19,481 nucleotides of DNA from Dichotomocladium elegans (GCA_025716815.1 JAIXMN010000089.1:1-19481); one strand, 5' to 3'; shown: positions 8,148 to 18,913, counted from the stretch's first letter. Numbers and translations are program-made. The notes: generated by a model not told the origin, from the letters alone.

Positions 8148-8157
8148 CCCCCCACCA
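8148..8157 (-). other. Polypurine tract of element 1
   Basis: On the minus strand TGGTGGGGGG lies three bases before the LTR. Polypurine tracts prime plus-strand DNA synthesis. Element 2 has the same arrangement (TGGAGGGGGG, then three bases, then TGTC), showing that the two families are related. Confidence 0.7.
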
Positions 8158-8271
8158 GGCTGGATACAGCCGTGAGCTGTGTGTATGGTCCTGCGCTTGT
8201 AAGTTCAGTCTGGAAAAACCCTTTAAAAAAAACCCAGTGGGAAAAAATTGTGGAAGGGAAAAGACATCGGC
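8158..8271 (-). other. Element 1 3' UTR with CCCACTGGG motif
   Basis: This lies between the inferred pol stop and the polypurine tract. It contains AAAAACCCAGTGGGA on the plus strand at 8228-8242, which also occurs in the LTR of element 2 at 10716-10730, with A-rich flanks in both. Confidence 0.5.
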
Positions 8272-10421
8272 TTAAGCGCGTGGTCGTAAGCGTTTGTAGA
8301 TGGCCTTGGTGGCAGCACTCTCAGTCCGGCGTTTGGCGAGCGTGGCGTTGTGGCCCGCTGACTGATAGCTCAGACGTGTGGCAGAGGGAACAGGTGCTGT
8401 CCGTGCCGAGCATTGCGCGGCTTGTTGACGATGGCCTTCTTGCTTCTACTGGATGAGTGTTCAGTCGGCGTACTCTGTTTTGAGGCTGAACGAGTGGTAG
8501 GAGTGGACGTTGGTGGTGCCAGAGCTGTCTGTCCCCTTAGTCCCTGTTGTACACGGGTGTTGGCTTTCGGGTTGCGACGCTGCCAGTATTCCGTGATTAG
8601 TTCTGTGCCTGTGAAGTTAGCCGCTGGTTCCCATGTGTCATCTTTTTCCGTGTATCCCTTCCAGCGTGTACGATAAACATAGTTGCCTGGAGTGCCATCA
8701 TGATCAATGATTGCCTGCACTTCATAGTGGTCCTGGCTGGATGGCACTGGTTCTTGTGAGATCAGTTTGATGTGCGATGGCGGGATATTGAACGGAAGAA
8801 GCGCGCCTGTCGAGTCTGTCAGGACGTATGCCCCGCCCTTGTTGACCCATTAACAGTGAATGGTCCTTCATACCGCGGTTCCGTCTTGCTACCCCTGGTG
8901 ACGTTACGGATCATGACCTTGCTGCCAGCTGGATAAGGGTCAACTATCCGGTGATTCGAATCAAAGCGGGCTTTCAGCATCTCGGGTGGCTTTCATGCGC
9001 TGACGGATGGCTGGTATAACCACCGCTTCCATCTCGCTAAGTCGTTCACGCGCTGCCTCGTAGTCAACTGTAGGTTGTGCGCTATCCCCTGTAGTTGAGT
9101 CGGTGTAGTTAGTGAAGGCGTTGGGTGGACGAGCAAACATGAGCGAGAAAGGTCGTGAGCCATGTATGGCGGCATGCTTAATGTTAAGTGCGAATTGCAC
9201 GCTTGGGACGTGAATGTCCCATTCTGACTTTTTGCCTTGCAGCTGTTTGACGATTGCGTTCTTGGCAAGACCGACCCATTTCTCTGCTACGCCGTTGGCG
9301 CGTGGGTGATAAGGAGTGATAAGGCGGTGGTCGAGGCCAGAGATATCTGCAAGCTGCGTGATGAGGTCGTTGACAAATTCTGTGCCATTATCACTGGTGA
9401 GCGTGCGCATGGGTCCATACTCCATCATATGTGCCCACAGATGTCGTGCTATAGTAAGTGCAGACTTATCTGGAATTGCTCTCAGGACGCAGTAGCGTGT
9501 GAAAATGTCGACCATGACGAGTAAGTAGTTGTTACCACTGTCAGACGTAATGTTGAGCGTGCCAAGATCAATAGCCCAATGATCGCCTGGGTACTTAGCG
9601 GTGACATGACGCAATGGCTGGAAACCATGTTTGCCGACATTGAAGCGTTGACAGTCCATGCATTGCGAGACAAGCTTCTGGGCGTCCTTGCGTAGGTTAG
9701 CCCAGTGCAGCCCGTCACTGTGAATGGACTTGGTGATTGCGTCGGCACCGAAGTGACCGAGTAAATGCGCTTTCTGCAGCAACTCGGTACGTTCGTGCTC
9801 GGGAGGCGTCATGAAGTCGACGGGCTCAAAGTGTTGTGCGCGTGCGAGAATGGGCGCATAACCGTCGGTGTTCTCAGAGGAATGTGAAGAAGAAGAGGAG
9901 GAGGCTTTTCGTGTGGCTGAGCCTGCAGCGTTGGTGATAAGGTTCCGTGACGTGCTGCCTGAAACGTTGCTCTTTCCTTTACCCCCCACCAGACTTTTGT
10001 CCGCAGGAAAAAGACGGGAGAAGGCGTCAGGCAGAACGTTGTCCATACCTGGCAGATGCACTACCTCGAAATCGAAATCGTACAGGTCGTCAAGCCAACG
10101 AGCCATCATTGGATTGACTAGCGGTTGCGTGTGGAGATATGTTAATGCAGCGTGGTCAGTGTAAAGGGTAAAACGACGTCCCCAGAGCCAGTGTCGGAAC
10201 TGTCGAAGTCCGTAAACGACTGCAAAGAGCTCGCGTTTAGTAACCGACCAGCGTTGCTGGCTGGGAGATAATGCCTTGGCCTTGAAACCGATGTAACGAA
10301 TCTGATTGTTGATGACCTGATAGAGGCATACCCCCACCCCCACGTCACTTGCATCAGTAGCTAGGCAGAAAGGTTGCTGCAAATTTGGATGACAGAGCAC
10401 TGGAGCTCGCGTAAGCGCGAG
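8272..10421 (-). pseudogene. Element 1 pol fragment: RNase H, integrase, chromodomain
   Basis: The minus-strand frame is already open at 10421 (reading LALTRAPVLCHP) and continues through RNase H (FCLATDASD, KRELFAVVYGL, LYTDHAALTYL). The integrase has a zinc-binding region (HLLGHFGAD to CMDCQ), then GDHWAIDL, TSDNGTEF and the glutamate in NGVAEKW. A frameshift ends this frame at 8961. The GPF-type segment (RYEGPFTV) continues in another frame. The chromodomain is in a third (8370-8747), with YEVQAI, RWKGY and TWEP. The C-terminal tail KRRTESAATKAIYKRLRPRA, ending at TAA 8272-8274, needs yet another frame. Gag, protease and reverse transcriptase are missing because element 2 interrupts the gene at 10421/10422. 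Catalytic residues remain visible but the copy is non-functional. Confidence 0.88.
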
Positions 10422-10817
10422 TGTGGTGTTTTAGTTGTTTTTTATGGTGGACAGTTAGAATACGATGAGACTCGTGGATGTCTTTTATTCGAATGAAATC
10501 GGAACTAAGATCCTCCATCGCTACACATTTATCTACTATTTATATGATTTATGGCAGAGGTCCTAATTAGGTCAACTGGCTACTCCGTCTTACACGGGTA
10601 CTCGGAGATGGTAGCACTATTACAGATAAGGTGCTTATGTGTGTATCGGTGACCTCTATCATACGTTATATGTCCTTGTTCCTTTCAGACCATCCTCACG
10701 TCGGTAAAACCTCATAAAAACCCAGTGGGAGAAAAATAGAGGGAAAAAGACTGTGGAAATGGATCTGGTTATAACGCGGCGTCATGGATCCTTCAATCCG
10801 TAATCACCTATGCGACA
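10422..10817 (-). mobile_element. 3' LTR of Ty3/gypsy element 2 (396 bp)
   Basis: On the minus strand it begins TGTCGCATAGG at 10817 and ends AACACCACA at 10422, next to interrupted element 1 pol. A minus-strand ATCATATAAATAG TATA region lies around 10537-10548. The polypurine tract is three bases to the right. The left boundary is well fixed because element 1 coding sequence stops there. The TSD cannot be confirmed since the other LTR is off the window; the adjacent five bases are GCGAG (10417-10421). Confidence 0.75.
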
Positions 10818-10820
10818 TTA

Positions 10821-10830
10821 CCCCCCTCCA
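10821..10830 (-). other. Polypurine tract of element 2
   Basis: Minus-strand TGGAGGGGGG precedes TAA and then the LTR. Between it and the pol stop (10831-10888) is about 58 bp of 3' UTR with no visible gene. Confidence 0.7.
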
Positions 10831-10888
10831 GATTGGAACAATCGGAAAATAGGAAGAGAGCATGGTCGATTACGTGATATTGACTGGA

Positions 10889-13010
10889 TTATAGCCGTCT
10901 TCTTTGGCTTCTCCTTGGTGGAGGATTGTGATCGGCATTGTCGGATCGGGATCGTTTCTTGCGGGGTGAACTGTCCTTTTTAGGCGATAGCGTATTGGAA
11001 GGAATTGCATCAGCCTTTGATTCGTCTTTTCCTAGTCGGTGCCAGTATTCGATGATAAAGCCAGGATCGGTGAACTTATCGGGTGTTAGCCATTGGTCGT
11101 CTTCAGCGCCATAGCCTTTCCATCGTACTAAGTATTGTCGTTTTCCTGGTTGTCCTTTGTGCGCGACTATAGCTTGTACTTCGTATAATTCGTCTTGAGG
11201 GATAACTTCGTCTTGGTTAATAAGTTTCATCTCAGAGGGCGAATAGTCTCTAGGCATTAAAGCTCCTGTTTCATCTTGCAGCACGTAGGATCCTCCTTGT
11301 GTCTTGCGCAGTACTGTGTAAGGTCCTTCAAAAATGGGGGCCAGTTTGCTTCTTCGGTTCTGGACTCGCACCATCACGTGGCTCCGTTCCGGAAAATCAA
11401 TCAAATGATATTTTTGGTCGAACTTTTTCTTTTGTTTACCGCCATGTTCTTCCGCTCTTTGTTTCAAGGCAGGAAAGACAACGTCATGCATATAGCGGCA
11501 CGTTCCATAAGTTCTTGGTGTGTCGACGCTCTGTTCTCAACGGCACCATTACGTCGATAGTCCTTCATCTCATTAATACGTCGAGCGAACATTAGTGAGA
11601 ATGGCGAAGAACCTAACCTCTCGGAGATACGGCTATTGATTTCCAGTTGTGTGCTGGGAACGTAAAAGTCCCAGTCTTTACCTGCGCCTTCAATTTTCTT
11701 GCGAATGACACTCAGAGTCGTTTGTACCCAACGTTCGGCAATCCCATTAGCGCGCGGGTGGTACGGTGTAGTAAGTCGATGGTCGATGCCTAGGCTGTCA
11801 ATAAATTTCTTCATCTTGAAGTTCTTGAATTCGCTTCCATTGTCTGATTGTATGATCTTAGGTAAACCGAAATCGCAGAATACAGATTTGAAGACTTCAA
11901 CGATAGTATCAGCTGACTTGTCTGGTAATGCTCGCAGTATACAAAACGTGTGCATACATCGACAAAGACGATGATATAATTGTTGCCTTTGTTCGAAGTG
12001 CGGTGAAAATTGATCAAGTCAACTGCCCAGTGATCGCCTGGTAAGTAAGCATAAATTGGTCTCAAGGGATTGAAGCCTCGTTTGCCAATATTGTAGCGTT
12101 GACATTGAACACACGATTTGACATACTCTACGGCGTCTTGGAATAAATTCGTCCAGTGGATACCATCGGCATGTAATGATCGTACAATATGTTCCGCTCC
12201 TTCGTGACCACCTGTCAAGTGTGCTTTCTCTAGCAAGGCAGGACGTTCCGTGTCTGGTGGACACATTGTATCTTGTGGGGACTCGTATGTTTTGACCAGG
12301 AATACTCGTTTGTTGGGCGTGTTTTTCTTTGCCGATCGAATTATGGCTGCATTACCCCCCTCCAGCTGTTCGTCAGGGGCGAACAAGCGCGAAAGGTTAT
12401 CTGGCAGCACATTCTCAATACCAGGCAAGTGTACAACGCGGAAATTGTAGTCGAGCAAAGTGTCTAACCAATTGATCATCATCGGATTAGCAATCTTCTG
12501 GGTGTGCAAGTAAGTAAGAGCCTTGTGGTCCGTATACAGAGTAAAAGGATTTCCCCATAAGTACTGGTGAAATTTCTGGAGTGCATAGATGATGGCTAGC
12601 AACTCTCGCTTCGTCGTGGAATAATTGCGTTCGGACTTGCTTAAAGAACGAGCCATAAACGATACATACTGCTTCTGGCCATCTTTCATCTGGAAGAGGA
12701 TGGCACCAATCCCATAGTTCGAAGCGTCGGTAGCCACATAGAACGGTAATGAGAGATCTGGGTATCGCAAGAGGGTACGTTCAGCTAACAGAGCTTTCAG
12801 CTTTTTAAAGCATTTGTTATGCTCGTCAGTCCAGAGTTGATTCAGGGATCCAGCGGAACGTAACGCATCGAGTGGCGCACTGATCTCGGAAACCTTTGGA
12901 ATATGGTCGCGGAAATAATTGATAATACCCATAAAACGCATTACATCCTTGCCCGTCCGTGGTATAGGCCACTGTAGGACATTGGTAAGTTTTCGTTCAT
13001 CAGGGGTAAT
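10889..13010 (-). pseudogene. Element 2 pol, 3' portion: RNase H, integrase, chromodomain
   Basis: Reading leftwards from the element 3 insertion at 13010: the end of reverse transcriptase (TPDERKLTNV), RNase H (FYVATDASN, KRELLAIIYAL, LYTDHKALTYL), and integrase zinc region (HLTGGHEGAE to CVQCQ). The integrase core follows with HWAVDL, QSDNGSEF and the glutamate of NGIAERW. Then come a GPY-type segment (IFEGPYTV) and a chromodomain (YEVQAI, VRWKGY, Trp at the TWEP position as QWLTP), with a Lys/Arg-rich tail ending at 10889. Two frameshifts break it: one at the AAAA run near 11943-11946, consistent with one lost base, and one near 11485-11500. Domain residues are otherwise well preserved, so it is younger than element 1. 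Confidence 0.9.
13006..13010. repeat. Target-site duplication GTAAT, left of element 3
   Basis: It is repeated exactly at 18909-18913 on the other side of element 3. The bases belong to element 2 reverse transcriptase. Confidence 0.95.
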
Positions 13011-13596
13011 TGTCATGACCAAAATGGGAATCAATTTAGGGTCGTGCATTTTCATTCATGCAATGGACACCCTTATTGCATTAATTTGCTTCCCGGCCAA
13101 TTCCCCAATCTATCGACTGCATTTATTAATTTCCAGTCAGTATCTCAACGTCCAAGGCTATCTGAACTCTGGTCCTACACATCATAGCTAGTATAAATAC
13201 TGCCATAGTTTGTCTTAATAAATATCATCAGATTATTGTCACAATTACCAAGAACCACTTACTTGTCCTGGTCAAGCCTCGGTCCTGTCCTGTAAACCGT
13301 TTCTGCTCTTATCCCGAAGTATCTGATCCGTCTTGTCGCGCCTCTCCGGCTCTGCCTTGTTCCTGGTAGTTATCCGACTTGGTGTATGCTGCGTAATGGA
13401 AAGTACCTAACACCCACCCCGTTAGTCTAGCTCTTGACTTGCTTCCTGTTCTCTTCTTGTCTTGTTTTGATCTGCCATCTGGCATACTTCTGCATTACCA
13501 CTATCTTCCAGTTCCTAGCCTGTGCCTTCCTCTTGTCCTCTCCTCTGTCCGAGCGCAAGTCCTGTTACCTAGACTACCCCCAGTTATATTCTGACA
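13011..13596 (+). repeat. 5' LTR of element 3
   Basis: It starts TGTCATGACC and ends TTCTGACA, with 5-bp inverted ends TGTCA/TGACA. A TATA box (TATAAATA) lies at 13192-13199, and the likely transcript start is about 35 bases further on near 13226-13227. AATAAA occurs at 13218-13223. The U5 part is T/C-rich and holds GGAAAGTACCTAACACCC at 13398-13415, shared with the solo LTR family. Confidence 0.95.
13192..13199 (+). promoter_or_regulatory. TATA box of element 3 LTR promoter
   Basis: TATAAATA is 35 bases upstream of the sequence that pairs with the primer-binding site, a normal TATA-to-start distance. The same box in the right LTR is at 18504-18511. Confidence 0.7.
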
Positions 13597-13598
13597 TC

Positions 13599-13608
13599 AT
13601 AATCTGAT
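13599..13608 (+). other. Self-complementary primer-binding site of element 3
   Basis: ATAATCTGAT lies two bases after the 5' LTR. It is the exact reverse complement of ATCAGATTAT at 13227-13236 in the LTR, which sits where the transcript should begin. No obvious tRNA 3'-end complement is seen here. This matches the self-priming mode known from Tf1 of fission yeast and related elements, in which the RNA 5' end folds back and is cleaved to serve as primer. The pairing is observed; the mechanism is inferred. Confidence 0.65.
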
Positions 13609-13643
13609 CACTGGTGTTACCTACTTTCTTGTCCATCCGCAAA

Positions 13644-14564
13644 ATGCCTAAGTTTGGTCAATCTGGAGTTCCGCGAGCTCAAGATGACGACAACGAACCA
13701 CAGCCTGTGGTTGTCAATGCCACTAGTACCGAGGATGTCACCAGTTCCATGTCGCGCCTCCATCTGGATGCGGGAAGTGACATTCATGCAGGTACAGGCG
13801 AAATCAAAATTTCAGTTCCGACGTTCACTGGTGAGACTACAGAGGTGTCCACGTTTATCGCGAAGGTCAAGCTTGCCATCCGCTTAAACCCAAAGCGCTA
13901 CCCAGATCACCTCACAAAAATTTTATTCATGTGCTCAAACATGTCTGGTATCGCGTTCACTTGGGCCGAGCCCTACATCATGGATCTGGATGATGAAGAA
14001 GTCGACCCCATCATGCTCTCATTCCCCGCTTTCCTCCAAGCTTTCCGCGCCGCTTTTGGAGAGATTAACGAGCTGAAAGACGCGCAGCACAAATTGCTCA
14101 CCCTACGTCAAGGATCCAAACCTGCCAGCGAGCACGTTGCGATGTTCCGTCGCTTAGCACTCAAAACAGGCTTCAATGATGTCGCCTTGCTCGCAATTCT
14201 GGAGCTTAGTTGGTCAGACCGTATCAAGGACCAACTCACCACCCGTGACCTCCCCGACGAAATATGGTCATACGCCTCAAAAGTAATCGAGCTGGATACC
14301 CGCGTGCGTGCTCGTGATGGAAAACGCCCGCAACGCCCAGCATACAGGTTTTCCCCTCCTGTCCGGAATCCACACGTTGCCCAGTCCACACCTCCTGACG
14401 TACAGGACATGGAAATCGACACTGCCCCTGCCAAATTCGGACCTCTGACCAAAGAGGAAAAGGATCGACGTCGCAAGCTGAATCTCTGTTTATACTGTGG
14501 CGGCCAGGGCCACAATGCCGCCTCTTGCCCGAAAAAGGGAAAAGGCAATCCCCAGGGTCTGTAA
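13644..14564 (+). CDS. gag: Element 3 Gag (capsid-nucleocapsid)
   Basis: 306 residues from the first ATG after the LTR (MPKFGQSG) to TAA 14562-14564. An open frame extends to a GTG at 13614 but ATG 13644 is the natural start. The N-terminus is acidic. The central part, with [39 protein letters not shown] and [12 protein letters not shown], is the helical capsid of Ty3/gypsy gags (Retrotrans_gag type). A nucleocapsid CCHC knuckle is at C282, C285, H290 and C295 ([14 protein letters not shown]), followed by a lysine-rich tail. It assembles the cytoplasmic particle and binds element RNA. Pol overlaps its 3' end in the -1 frame. No lesions are seen. Confidence 0.93.
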   Translation: MPKFGQSGVPRAQDDDNEPQPVVVNATSTEDVTSSMSRLHLDAGSDIHAGTGEIKISVPTFTGETTEVSTFIAKVKLAIRLNPKRYPDHLTKILFMCSNMSGIAFTWAEPYIMDLDDEEVDPIMLSFPAFLQAFRAAFGEINELKDAQHKLLTLRQGSKPASEHVAMFRRLALKTGFNDVALLAILELSWSDRIKDQLTTRDLPDEIWSYASKVIELDTRVRARDGKRPQRPAYRFSPPVRNPHVAQSTPPDVQDMEIDTAPAKFGPLTKEEKDRRRKLNLCLYCGGQGHNAASCPKKGKGNPQGL

Positions 14565-17500
14565 GAGAGTATTCCCTGGGACAACGTCATCATAATTTCA
14601 ATAAACCGATTGTTGAAAACAAACCTCTCTATCCGAGATCCATTTTCTCACCCTCAACTGTCCACGCACTCACGCTACATACCTCTACACCGAACGAACC
14701 ACTGAACCTCCCATTGACCCTGCGTTTCGGCAAGAAAGAGGTAGCTGTTAATGCTTTGATCGACTCTGGTGCAATGGAAAGCTTCATCGATATGGAATTC
14801 GCCATTAGCCAAGGAATACCCCTCACTGCCAGCCCTCAGCCATTAAGAGTATACACAGTTGATGGCCGCGCAATCCGGTCGGGTCTCGTGACAAAAGTAT
14901 GCCAATTAGAAATGCAAACTGGAGATCATATCGAGAACAGTACACTGCACGCCACCTCGCTGGGCAACTACTCAGTCATTTTGGGAATGCCATGGCTCAC
15001 ACAACATAACCCCCGCATCGACTGGAAAACACGAAAGATCACCTTGGACTACCAATTATGTCAGGCCGCTTGCCATAGGAACTCATCAGCGTCCACCTTT
15101 CCTATAGCTACCAACAACGTACCACCACCTCCCAGCATCGACATCCGCCTCTGTAATGCTCGTACCCTGAGGAGATACATAAGAAAAGGGGCACAAGCAT
15201 TCTGTATGACCCCCGAACAGATTGCAACCTTAGCAAGCATTTCTTCGCACCCCGGTGGTGGAAGTGAAGCCCCTGGGGTACCAGAGAAGTATCGTGATTT
15301 CTTCGACGTCTTTAGCGAAAACGAAGCCAGCTCGCTGCCAATACACCGCCCTGGCACAGACCATACCATCCCCCTCGCAGAAGGCACCCAACCCCCTTTC
15401 GGTCCTATCTACCCACTATCGCAAGATGAGTTGAAGGAACTATCCACATATCTTGAAACCAACCTAAAAAACGGATTCATTCGTCGCTCTTCCAGCCCTG
15501 CAGGCGCGCCAATCATCTTCGTCAAAAAAAAGGACGGCTCACTTCGTCTTTGTGTGGACTACCGTGGGCTAAACAAGATAACTGTCAAGAATAGATACCC
15601 ACTCCCTTTGATAAACGAAATGATCGATCGCCTCGCCACGGCACGGATATTCACCAAACTCGATATCCGCAACGCATATCACCGCATCCGTATTGCAGAA
15701 GGTGAGGAATGGAAGACAGCATTCCGGACACGTTATGGCCACTTCGAGTACCAGGTCATGCCTTTTGGATTAACAAACGCCCCAGCATCCTGGCAATCCC
15801 TCATCAACGACGTACTTCGGGATTACCTTGACCAATTCGTCGTCGCATATCTGGATGATATCCTCATCTTCAGCGATAACGATAAGGATCATGAGAAACA
15901 TGTCCATATGGTTCTCCAGAAACTTCGGGATGCTGAGTTATATATCAAGGCCGAAAAATGCGAATTCGACGTACGAGAAGTCGACTTCCTGGGTTTCCGC
16001 ATCAATGACAGTGGCATCTCTATGGACCCTGCAAAAGTCGCCTGCATCCTCGATTGGCCTACCCCACAGTCAGCTCATGACATCCAAGTATTCCTGGGAT
16101 TCGCCAATTTTTATCGTCGGTTCATCAAAGGCTACTCGGGTGTCACCATACCTCTGACAACCCTCCTCAAGAAAGGTGTACCATTTGATTGGGGTATAGA
16201 TCAAGAATCTGCTTTTCGCACGCTCAAAACTGCGTTCACGACTGCCCCAATACTCCACCACTACCAACCCGACCGTAAAATCGTAGTGGAGACTGATGCA
16301 TCGGATTCGGCCATTGCTGGAGTCCTCAACCAGGTTGGCGACGATAACAAGCTCCACCCAATTGCCTTCTTTAGCCGAAAGTTGTCGCCCGCCGAGGTAA
16401 ACTACGATATATATGATAAGGAACTCCTAGCCATTGTCGAGAGCTTTACGACCTGGCGCCATTACCTTCAAGGCGTAAGGCATACCATTCTGGTGTATAC
16501 GGATCACAAAAACTTGCAATACTTCATGACGTCACCCGCAAAGTCCCTTACCCGCCGTCATGCCCGATGGGCTATAGTTTTCAGTGAGTACGACTTCCAG
16601 ATCACCTATCGTCCAGGTTCGGAAAATCCCAAGGCCGATGCCCTCTCTCGTCGTCGGGACATGGCCTTTGGGGAGGGGGAAAACGAGAAGCAACCAATCC
16701 GAGGATTATTCCGTGAAGAGCAAATCGTCCTAAGCGCCACATCCTCATCCCGGTTAGGCTTCGCTCTGCTTGAGAAGATCCAATCCTCCCTTCTCGAAGA
16801 TACCTCGTTAAAACAGCTCATACAATTTGTCCGTTCTCCAACCAGCACTCCCCACTACCTCCGCAAGAAAATTCAACGATACACCTTCGAAGAGGAAACA
16901 AACCTGCTACTTTTTGACAACCGGATTTGTATCCCAGCTAACAACGAGTTGAAGATTGCAATCCTCCATGAACATCACGACACACCTGCCTCAGGTCATC
17001 CAGGTAGAGCTAGAACCTGCGAACTCATCGCCCGAACGTTCTACTGGCAAGGTATGCGTAAATTCATAAACCGCTACGTCCACAACTGCTCTATCTGCAG
17101 AAGGTCGAAGTCCTCCTCTCAAGCACCCCAAGGACTACTCAAGCCACTGCAAATACCCAAGCGCCCATGGGCTGCGATCTCCATGGACTTCATCACGGGT
17201 TTGCCAACGTCCAACAAGTACAATGCTATCTGGGTTGTGGTCGATCGATTAACAAAAATGGCGCATTTCATCCCTTGTCAGAACACCATTACTGCCGAGC
17301 AATTAGCGCATCTCTTTATTCATGAGATATTCCGCCTACATGGTCTACCAGATGAGATAGTGTCGGACCGCGGCTCGATTTTCACCTCCAACTTTTGGAG
17401 ATCAATTCTAGGGTTGCTTCGGATCAAGCCATGCATGTCTACGGCTTTTCATCCTCAGAGTGACGGGCAGACCGAACGCACGAATGCGATCTTAGAACAA

Positions 17501-18310
17501 TATTTGCGAGCATACATAAACTACCAACAAGATGACTGGTCGGAATTTATATCGTTAGCCGAGTTTAGCTACAACAACTCGCAGCAGAGCTCAACACATC
17601 ACTCGCCCTTCGAAGCCAATACCGGTTACCATCCTCGTTTCACCACTGCACCTGCTCCTGCGAATTCTAGTCTCTCTCAATCATCGGAAGACCTTATCCA
17701 TGCACTGAAAGAGCTCCACGAAGCGTTGCGTTCCGAAGTCAAGCTAGCACAAAGGGCGCAAGAGGCATCCTATAACGCGGGGCGTCGTCGCACCCCTGAC
17801 TACAAGGTCGGCGACTACGTGTACCTATCGAGTCGCCACGTCCGCACAGCTCGACCATCACCAAAGTTAGAGCACAAATACTTAGGCCCATTCAAGATCA
17901 CTGCTCGTATTGGTTCACACGCATACCGCCTCCAACTACCAGACTCCATGCGCATTCACCCGGTCTTCCACGTCAGCCTGTTGTCACCTCGCGATGACCC
18001 AGCATTACCAGACATTCCAGGCCGCGCCCAATCTGAACCACCTCCAATCGAAGTTCATGGCGAAGAACATTACGAGGTTGAGCGTGTACTGGATAGCCGC
18101 ATATATCGACACAAACTGCAGTATCTTGTAAAATGGAAAGGCTACGAAAACCCAACAGACAATACGTGGGAACCAGCTGAAAATCTCTGGAATGCCACCG
18201 AGGCAGTCCGTGACTTCCATCTACGTCAACCTACCAAACCGAGAAAAGATTTGCGCATCCAACCTCATAGGTCACAACCTCATTGCCGTTCTCGTAGGAC
18301 TCGAACCTAG
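14525..18310 (+). CDS. pol: Element 3 Pol: protease, reverse transcriptase, RNase H, integrase, chromodomain
   Basis: About 1261 codons in the -1 frame relative to gag, ending at TAG 18308-18310. The frame is open well upstream of 14525 (a TTG), so it is probably expressed as Gag-Pol by frameshifting. Domains, numbered from 14525: protease DSG at 80-82; reverse transcriptase D380 and YLDD 442-445; RNase H D591, E633, D660. Integrase has an HHCC zinc region (HEHHD to CSIC), the catalytic triad D888, D948, E984 (DD35E), and a GPF module (KYLGPFKI). The chromodomain has cage residues Y1183, W1204 and W1215. It copies the RNA to DNA in the particle and integrates it; chromodomains steer such elements towards histone-marked, usually heterochromatic, sites. 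A basic tail ends the protein. No stop or frameshift is seen. Confidence 0.95.
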   Translation: MPEKGKRQSPGSVREYSLGQRHHNFNKPIVENKPLYPRSIFSPSTVHALTLHTSTPNEPLNLPLTLRFGKKEVAVNALIDSGAMESFIDMEFAISQGIPLTASPQPLRVYTVDGRAIRSGLVTKVCQLEMQTGDHIENSTLHATSLGNYSVILGMPWLTQHNPRIDWKTRKITLDYQLCQAACHRNSSASTFPIATNNVPPPPSIDIRLCNARTLRRYIRKGAQAFCMTPEQIATLASISSHPGGGSEAPGVPEKYRDFFDVFSENEASSLPIHRPGTDHTIPLAEGTQPPFGPIYPLSQDELKELSTYLETNLKNGFIRRSSSPAGAPIIFVKKKDGSLRLCVDYRGLNKITVKNRYPLPLINEMIDRLATARIFTKLDIRNAYHRIRIAEGEEWKTAFRTRYGHFEYQVMPFGLTNAPASWQSLINDVLRDYLDQFVVAYLDDILIFSDNDKDHEKHVHMVLQKLRDAELYIKAEKCEFDVREVDFLGFRINDSGISMDPAKVACILDWPTPQSAHDIQVFLGFANFYRRFIKGYSGVTIPLTTLLKKGVPFDWGIDQESAFRTLKTAFTTAPILHHYQPDRKIVVETDASDSAIAGVLNQVGDDNKLHPIAFFSRKLSPAEVNYDIYDKELLAIVESFTTWRHYLQGVRHTILVYTDHKNLQYFMTSPAKSLTRRHARWAIVFSEYDFQITYRPGSENPKADALSRRRDMAFGEGENEKQPIRGLFREEQIVLSATSSSRLGFALLEKIQSSLLEDTSLKQLIQFVRSPTSTPHYLRKKIQRYTFEEETNLLLFDNRICIPANNELKIAILHEHHDTPASGHPGRARTCELIARTFYWQGMRKFINRYVHNCSICRRSKSSSQAPQGLLKPLQIPKRPWAAISMDFITGLPTSNKYNAIWVVVDRLTKMAHFIPCQNTITAEQLAHLFIHEIFRLHGLPDEIVSDRGSIFTSNFWRSILGLLRIKPCMSTAFHPQSDGQTERTNAILEQYLRAYINYQQDDWSEFISLAEFSYNNSQQSSTHHSPFEANTGYHPRFTTAPAPANSSLSQSSEDLIHALKELHEALRSEVKLAQRAQEASYNAGRRRTPDYKVGDYVYLSSRHVRTARPSPKLEHKYLGPFKITARIGSHAYRLQLPDSMRIHPVFHVSLLSPRDDPALPDIPGRAQSEPPPIEVHGEEHYEVERVLDSRIYRHKLQYLVKWKGYENPTDNTWEPAENLWNATEAVRDFHLRQPTKPRKDLRIQPHRSQPHCRSRRTRT

Positions 18311-18318
18311 AAGGGGAG
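18309..18318 (+). other. Polypurine tract of element 3
   Basis: AGAAGGGGAG overlaps the pol stop codon and lies four bases before the 3' LTR. This is the expected primer for plus-strand synthesis. Confidence 0.75.
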
Positions 18319-18322
18319 CTAC

Positions 18323-18908
18323 TGTCATGACCAAAATGGGAATCAATTTAGGGTCGTGCATTTTCATTCATGCAATGGACACCCTTATTGCATTAATTTG
18401 CTTCCCGGCCAATTCCCCAATCTATCGACTGCATTTATTAATTTCCAGTCAGTATCTCAACGTCCAAGGCTATCTGAACTCTGGTCCTACACATCATAGC
18501 TAGTATAAATACTGCCATAGTTTGTCTTAATAAATATCATCAGATTATTGTCACAATTACCAAGAACCACTTACTTGTCCTGGTCAAGCCTCGGTCCTGT
18601 CCTGTAAACCGTTTCTGCTCTTATCCCGAAGTATCTGATCCGTCTTGTCGCGCCTCTCCGGCTCTGCCTTGTTCCTGGTAGTTATCCGACTTGGTGTATG
18701 CTGCGTAATGGAAAGTACCTAACACCCACCCCGTTAGTCTAGCTCTTGACTTGCTTCCTGTTCTCTTCTTGTCTTGTTTTGATCTGCCATCTGGCATACT
18801 TCTGCATTACCACTATCTTCCAGTTCCTAGCCTGTGCCTTCCTCTTGTCCTCTCCTCTGTCCGAGCGCAAGTCCTGTTACCTAGACTACCCCCAGTTATA
18901 TTCTGACA
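18323..18908 (+). repeat. 3' LTR of element 3
   Basis: 586 bp, reading the same as 13011-13596 everywhere I compared by eye, including the TATA box, AATAAA and U5 motifs. Because LTRs are identical at insertion, this indicates recent integration. Confidence 0.95.
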
Positions 18909-18913
18909 GTAAT
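18909..18913. repeat. Target-site duplication GTAAT, right of element 3
   Basis: This is an exact copy of 13006-13010. Element 2 reading resumes from here on the minus strand. Confidence 0.95.

Larger units (their letters stand above)
13011..18908 (+). mobile_element. Complete Ty3/gypsy chromovirus, element 3 (5898 bp)
   Basis: Two 586-bp LTRs flank a primer-binding site, gag, pol with chromodomain and a polypurine tract. A 5-bp GTAAT duplication borders it. LTRs look identical by eye, both ORFs are free of lesions, and every catalytic residue I checked is present. This is the pattern of a very recent, possibly active, insertion. It lies in the reverse transcriptase of element 2, in the opposite orientation. 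Confidence 0.95.

Noticed and set aside
12919..13055. Coding frames running across the left boundary of element 3
   Set aside because: They are element 2 pol or LTR sequence read through the junction; the extra residues come from the LTR, not from a gene.
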